This document shows positions 21,824-22,287 of a stretch of DNA of 22,287 nt, one piece after another (position 1 is the stretch's first letter; every line of letters starts with the position of its first letter). Location: contig CALXVO010000007.1 of assembly GCA_944392065.1 (NCBI GenBank), positions 1 to 22,287 on the forward strand. The letters run 5' to 3'. Both the position numbers and the translations under genes were made by a program. The notes under the pieces are model-generated. The model did no database searches and was not told the DNA's origin. It was given only the letters and a program-made list of their open reading frames with translations. The stretch comes from an uncultured Clostridia bacterium (lineage in GTDB: Bacteria; Bacillota; Clostridia; TANB77; CAG-508).

Positions 21824-22287
21824 ATGGAAAAAATAGGTATTCAAACTGTTAAATTTGAAAATCCTCCATATATTTTAGAAGCCTCTTCAATTGTTGGTCC
21901 TAAAGAAGCTGAAGGACCTCTGGCTAAATATTTTGACCAATGCTTAGAGGATGAATTTTGGGGAGAAAAGACTTGGGAAAAAGCTGAAAGCAAAATAATT
22001 AAAGAAAATGTTAACTCTGTTATTGCCAAATCTTGTATCCCAAGTCAAGATATAGACTTTTGTTTTGCGGGTGATTTATTAAATCAATGTATATCATCAA
22101 GTTTTGGATTAAGAGAAATTAATATTCCTTTTTTTGGAATTTTTGGTGCCTGCTCAACTTTTGTTGAGGGAATGTGTTTAGGAAGTATTCTTATAGATGG
22201 AGGAGCTGCTAAAAATATTTTATGTGCTACATCAAGTCACTTCTGTAGTGCAGAAAAACAATTTAGATTTCCCTTAGAATTAGGAAA
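21824..22287 (+). CDS. spoVAD: Stage V sporulation protein AD, 3' end outside window
   Basis: The first 154 residues of a protein of about 335. It begins MEKIGIQTVKFENPPYILEA and contains EASSIVGPKEAEGPL, the DIDFCFAGDLLNQCISSSFG segment and GIFGACSTFVEGMCLGS, which carries the thiolase-like cysteine of this family. SpoVAD binds dipicolinic acid in the spore inner membrane complex. AAAGGAG lies eight bases before the ATG. The 154-base gap after spoVAC holds a weak hairpin (AAAGATT/AATCTTT) but no clear terminator. spoVAE would be expected next. Confidence 0.95.
   Translation, partial: MEKIGIQTVKFENPPYILEASSIVGPKEAEGPLAKYFDQCLEDEFWGEKTWEKAESKIIKENVNSVIAKSCIPSQDIDFCFAGDLLNQCISSSFGLREINIPFFGIFGACSTFVEGMCLGSILIDGGAAKNILCATSSHFCSAEKQFRFPLELG

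Overview
The window is AT-rich throughout and reads as chromosome of a spore-forming member of the Clostridia (low-GC Firmicutes). The support is the start of a spoVA block (spoVAC, spoVAD), a probable 2,4-diaminopentanoate dehydrogenase typical of amino-acid (ornithine) fermenters, strong AGGAGG ribosome binding sites and sigma-A-type promoters. No species is claimed.

Layout. Positions 1-14398 are almost entirely minus strand: a diaminopentanoate dehydrogenase (cut by the window edge), dtd, a type III toxin-antitoxin locus (toxI repeats plus toxN), a TrmH/SpoU-type rRNA methyltransferase, a 627-base stretch holding a MITE and a type I toxin-antitoxin-like locus, mfd, greA, an unrecognised 302-residue protein, a membrane-anchored GH18 glycosidase with a small membrane protein, an aldose 1-epimerase-like gene, a 5'-truncated flavin reductase remnant, and recG with a frameshift near its 3' end. 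From 14623 a plus-strand nfeD-stomatin pair follows. Then come minus-strand genes: a RAYT-type Y1 transposase, rarA, a decayed alanine racemase and ruvA. The plus-strand end carries tcdA, a second MITE, rpmB, a dodecin-like gene, spoVAC and the start of spoVAD.

Four kinds of accessory structure stand out. (1) A complete type III ToxIN locus: consensus promoter, 3.2 repeats of 35 nt, leaky terminator, toxN. (2) A type I-like locus: a 35-residue hydrophobic peptide whose SD can be folded into a stem, a convergent RNA from its own promoter, a shared terminator, and the same leader sequence at the start of both transcripts. (3) Two copies of a MITE with near-identical 16-19 bp ends, each flanked by a different perfect 8-bp target duplication. 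(4) A REP family (core TGAAACAAGGGGACGG) placed in sense orientation at the 3' ends of recG, stomatin, rarA and ruvA, next to a RAYT gene that may mobilise it. REP insertion seems to have supplied stop codons (ruvA, recG), replaced the C terminus of rarA and accompanied loss of the 5' part of a flavin reductase.

The host genes are mainly DNA repair and branch migration (mfd, recG, ruvA, rarA), transcription and translation quality control (greA, dtd, tcdA, rRNA methyltransferase, L28), membrane quality (nfeD-stomatin) and sporulation or cell wall (GH18, spoVA).
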